A DNA stretch of 64,000 bases, taken from the NCBI RefSeq assembly GCF_000473065.1, contig NZ_AXAZ01000026.1, positions 27,137 to 91,136 on the forward strand, written 5' to 3'. The stretch is from Bradyrhizobium sp. WSM1743 (lineage in GTDB: Bacteria; Pseudomonadota; Alphaproteobacteria; Rhizobiales; Xanthobacteraceae). The notes beneath the pieces were generated by a model that saw only the letters and a list, made by a program, of their open reading frames with translations, was not told the DNA's origin and did not search any database. Both the position numbers and the translations under genes were made by a program. Positions 62,501 to 64,000 of this stretch are shown piece by piece (the first letter of the stretch is position 1; the number at the start of each line of letters is the position of its first letter).

Positions 62501-63090
62501 ATCGTAAGCTGGTCGATCAGGTCCGCGACGCCGTGGTGAAGGGCGGCTACGGCGATGCGCTGCCGCGCGCGGTCGCGGTGAACTACGCCAAGCTGCTGGC
62601 CTACAAGGACGAATACGAAGTCGCGCGCCTCTTCTCAGATGGCGCTTTCGAGCAGCAGCTGCGCGACCAGTTCGAGGGCGACTTCAAGTTCAGCTTCAAC
62701 CTCGCCCCGCCGATCCTGGCGAGCGGCGTCGACGCGCTCGGCCGCCCCAAGAAGCGCGCCTTCGGCCCGTGGATGCTGAACGTCTTCCGCGTGCTGGCAA
62801 AATTCAAATTCCTGCGCGGCACCCCGCTCGACGTCTTCGGCCGCAGCGCCGACCGCAAGCTCGAGCGCGACCTGATCGCCGGCTATGAAAAGGACGTCGC
62901 CACCGTGCTCGGCCTCTTGTCGCCGATCACGCACGACACCGTGGTCGAACTGCTGTCACTGCCCGACCGCATCCGCGGCTACGGCCCGGTCAAGGAGAAG
63001 GCGGTGGCAGACGCCAAGGCCCGCTACGCCCAGCTCGCCGCGGATTTGGCGAATCCCCCGCCGGCGCCACGGCAGATCGCGGCAGAGTAG
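59599..63090 (+). CDS. Single-chain indolepyruvate ferredoxin oxidoreductase family protein
   Basis: 1163 residues, joining IorA- and IorB-like parts. N-terminal pyrimidine-binding part (GFISGYRGSPLGGYDQQLFA), TPP core with GIGCHFMALWMDRS and GDGTYFHSGILAIRQAIA, a Cys-rich segment from Cys639 (CEGCGDCSVQSNC, CNKDYSCLKGFCPSF) for Fe-S, then the gamma-type part GGVGGTGVLTIGALLGMAAH. Members oxidise aryl pyruvates to aryl-acetyl-CoA with ferredoxin. Start MGINQGPISLDQKYTQQTGH. Single-gene unit; no ferredoxin nearby. Confidence 0.93.
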   Translation: MGINQGPISLDQKYTQQTGHVFTTGIQALVRLPMAQIRRDRANGLNTAGFISGYRGSPLGGYDQQLFAARKHLEQYNIKFQPGVNEDLAATAVWGSQQLNLSPGAKYDGVVGIWYGKGPGVDRCGDVFRHGNAAGSAKNGGVLCLAGDDHGAKSSTVPHQSDHAFISALMPYLYPSSIHEMIEMGLLGIAMSRYSGCWVGMKVITETVETTAEIDLTDEMKPFIIPTDFELPPGGLNLRWPDDRFEQDRRLQDYKGFAAIAFARANKVNRITMDSPNARFGIMASGKSYEDVRQALRELGITEEVAAKIGLRLYKIGMPWPLEPEGVRQFAVGLEEIFIVEERREIVENQVKQELFNWRDDVRPRIVGKMDEHDKRFLTFAAELSVASLATSLTERLLRLNLNPEIAEMLRVKADWFNGRQATQMQAVAPVSRTPYFCSGCPHNTSTKVPEGSRALAGIGCHFMALWMDRSTETFTHMGGEGVPWVGIAPFTNENHIFANLGDGTYFHSGILAIRQAIASKANITYKILYNDAVAMTGGQRHDGDLSPQQITQQLYAEGIRELYLVSENPDAYPADTIAPGVKKYHRDELDNVMKMCREFKGTSAIVFVQTCAAEKRRRRKRGLMEDPARRVMINPAVCEGCGDCSVQSNCISVEPLETEFGRKRAINQSSCNKDYSCLKGFCPSFVTIDGGKPRHRAPAELAEIGELPEPASRPTLDKPYNIAVGGVGGTGVLTIGALLGMAAHIEGKASMILDMSGLAQKGGAVLSHVRLSDHPAEVTCSRIVTGTADLVLAADEVVAVAKDTISLCDSSRTRGIINSHVIPTADFILNRDFNFQTRKLNAVLETALHKDSVFFDFTRPAEQLLGDAIATNMMMMGYAYQKGLLPLSAEAIEQAIEVNGVSIKMNKEAFRLGRLAVADPKRLADTLKGTDEVVAPKTLDAMTLDEVIEHRAKHLTAYQNTRLAKRYRKLVDQVRDAVVKGGYGDALPRAVAVNYAKLLAYKDEYEVARLFSDGAFEQQLRDQFEGDFKFSFNLAPPILASGVDALGRPKKRAFGPWMLNVFRVLAKFKFLRGTPLDVFGRSADRKLERDLIAGYEKDVATVLGLLSPITHDTVVELLSLPDRIRGYGPVKEKAVADAKARYAQLAADLANPPPAPRQIAAE

Positions 63091-63097
63091 GGATCGT

Positions 63098-63241
63098 CGT
63101 AGGGTGGGTAAGCTTTGCGGCTGCGCGCAAGCGCAGTTGCAAGGCGTAACCCACCAACTCCTATCCATTTTCGCCGAAGCATGGTGGGTTACGCCGAGCG
63201 GTTTGCGCTTCGCGCAATCCGCGCCGCTAACCCACCCTACG
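63098..63241. repeat. Large dispersed palindrome, GTAGGGTGG family (copy 2)
   Basis: CGTAGGGTGGGT (from 63098) is complementary to ACCCACCCTACG (63230-63241). Inside, GCGGCTGCGCGCAAGCGC and GGCGTAACCCACCA face TGGTGGGTTACGCC and a GCGCTTCGCGCAATCCGCGC stretch, so two nested hairpins form. Directly after the oxidoreductase gene and likely its 3' end. Confidence 0.85.
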
Positions 63242-63344
63242 ACACCATCTCTTGCGTTGCCCGTCGGGCAAAACACCCATGCCGTGGGTCAATCCGGGTG
63301 CGCAAAAATATTCCACTTTACCGAAATTCGGAATTGTCGTATTG

Positions 63345-63720
63345 ATCCGTCACCTCATCCCAGTCAGAGGGGCGTATCGCGATCGTCACGAAACGCGGGG
63401 TGAGTGGCGGTGGACGCGGACTGCGTCACACGCGGGCTTGTCTCGCGTGCACGACGGGCGCGGTCTCGCGTACGGCAAAATCGTGTGGTCCTGACGCCCG
63501 GGTCTGTGCGTCAAGTCTTGCGGTCACTCGCAAGGCGACGGGGGCAATAGTGCATCGCTCCCCGGGGAGAGCGCGACATAAGCCGTAAAGCCACTGCGCA
63601 GGGAAGGCCGGATGTTTGGCTTCACCTGTATGCCGCTGTGCATCTGTTCTTCGCGCATCTCGCGCACAGCGGACCGTGGGTGCCCAGCCGGCACCCGGTC
63701 TTCCCCATAGGCGTTAAGGC
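63345..63720. repeat. Degenerate copy of a Bradyrhizobium-type dispersed element
   Basis: From recall, the block CGTATCGCGATCGTCACGAA to about GCACCCGGTCTTCCCCATAG resembles a long repeat seen many times in Bradyrhizobium genomes, where it is often mis-annotated as small ORFs. Reading frames through it give Arg/Pro/Ser-rich nonsense. No terminal repeats or transposase are visible. Confidence 0.5.
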
Positions 63721-63883
63721 AGCGCGAGCATCGATTGATACGGACGTTTTCGAGGAGGCTCGCGCAGGTGCCGCCCAAGCGCTCGCTTTCTGCGGCGGAA
63801 GCAACGGATGGTTGGTTGTGGAATGATCGCTTGTAGCAAGGATGCAACGAGTTGTTGCAAAACACGCCAAGCGCCAGGTGCCG
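63721..63883. other. Non-coding stretch before the right-edge gene
   Basis: I see no supported gene. A short frame ending VFEEARAGAAQALAFCGGSN (stop near 63826) has no start or family support. GCAACGAGTTGTTGC at about 63842-63857 is a local palindrome and may be 3' structure of the minus-strand gene that ends at 63884. Confidence 0.4.
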
Positions 63884-64000
63884 TCAGGCGGCCTGCATCC
63901 AGCGGGGAGAGTCCTCGAAGTCGCGGGCAAGCGGCTCGAGCAGCAGGATGATCAAGAGGTGTGCCAGCAAGTAGGGCTTGGCGGAGCGCGGATCGGTTCC
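63884..64000 (-). CDS. 3' end of an unidentified minus-strand gene
   Basis: Partial gene running off the right edge. The last 38 codons read GTDPRSAKPYLLAHLLIILL, then LEPLARDFEDSPRWMQAA and TGA at 63886-63884. A hydrophobic helix precedes a charged end. Too little remains for a family call. Confidence 0.5.
   Translation of the reverse strand, partial: GTDPRSAKPYLLAHLLIILLLEPLARDFEDSPRWMQAA

Noticed and set aside
63638..63826. Plus-strand frame ending VFEEARAGAAQALAFC near the right edge
   Set aside because: Begins inside the repeat-like block; no start signal and no family match.

Overview
This window is high-GC alphaproteobacterial chromosome. Gene order, protein sequences and the dispersed palindromes all point to Bradyrhizobium or a very close relative; this is judged from recall, not a database search.

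Region 1 (1-33849) is the transcription/translation core: the end of rplL, then rpoB-rpoC closed by a textbook terminator, two non-ribosomal genes (an FAD oxidoreductase/methyltransferase fusion and an ABC exporter with acidic tails), the str operon (rpsL-rpsG-fusA-tuf), the S10 operon (rpsJ to rpsQ), the spc operon (rplN to secY) and the alpha operon (adk-rpsM-rpsK-rpoA-rplQ), ending at a strong terminator. rpmJ, rpsD and infA do not appear in this block. Several hairpins and dispersed palindromic repeats sit between ribosomal genes. Adenylate kinase carries a histone-H1-like Lys/Ala tail of about 69 residues.

Region 2 (33850-46100) holds: an SDR oxidoreductase whose Shine-Dalgarno lies in a 12-bp inverted repeat; a broken DUF1330 gene; an MDR oxidoreductase divergent from an HxlR regulator; a phosphate-selective-type porin; a Do-like protease overlapping rarA; an RluC/D pseudouridine synthase; a small secreted protein; an ATP12 chaperone; and an overlapping pair made of a FliK-like protein and a stand-alone FlhB C-terminal domain.

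Region 3 (46100-64000) is mixed housekeeping and accessory content: a class D beta-lactamase with a Tat-like leader, a dienelactone-hydrolase-like protein, a DUF4260 membrane protein, the propionyl-CoA carboxylase beta chain, a glutathione S-transferase, several small dimeric alpha/beta-barrel proteins, a Tat-exported His/Arg/Trp-tailed protein, a GCG_CRPN protein, an alpha/beta hydrolase, an ArsR regulator divergent from a three-gene run (NIPSNAP, ABM monooxygenase, PEP-mutase/isocitrate-lyase family), a TRIC/UPF0126 channel, a triheme cytochrome c and a single-chain indolepyruvate ferredoxin oxidoreductase. The right end holds a large palindrome, what looks like a degenerate dispersed repeat, and the 3' end of an unidentified minus-strand gene.

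I see no prophage, CRISPR array, insertion sequence, tRNA or rRNA. The most unusual items are the FAD/methyltransferase fusion, the Adk tail, the orphan FliK/FlhB-C pair and the structured intergenic elements inside the ribosomal operons.
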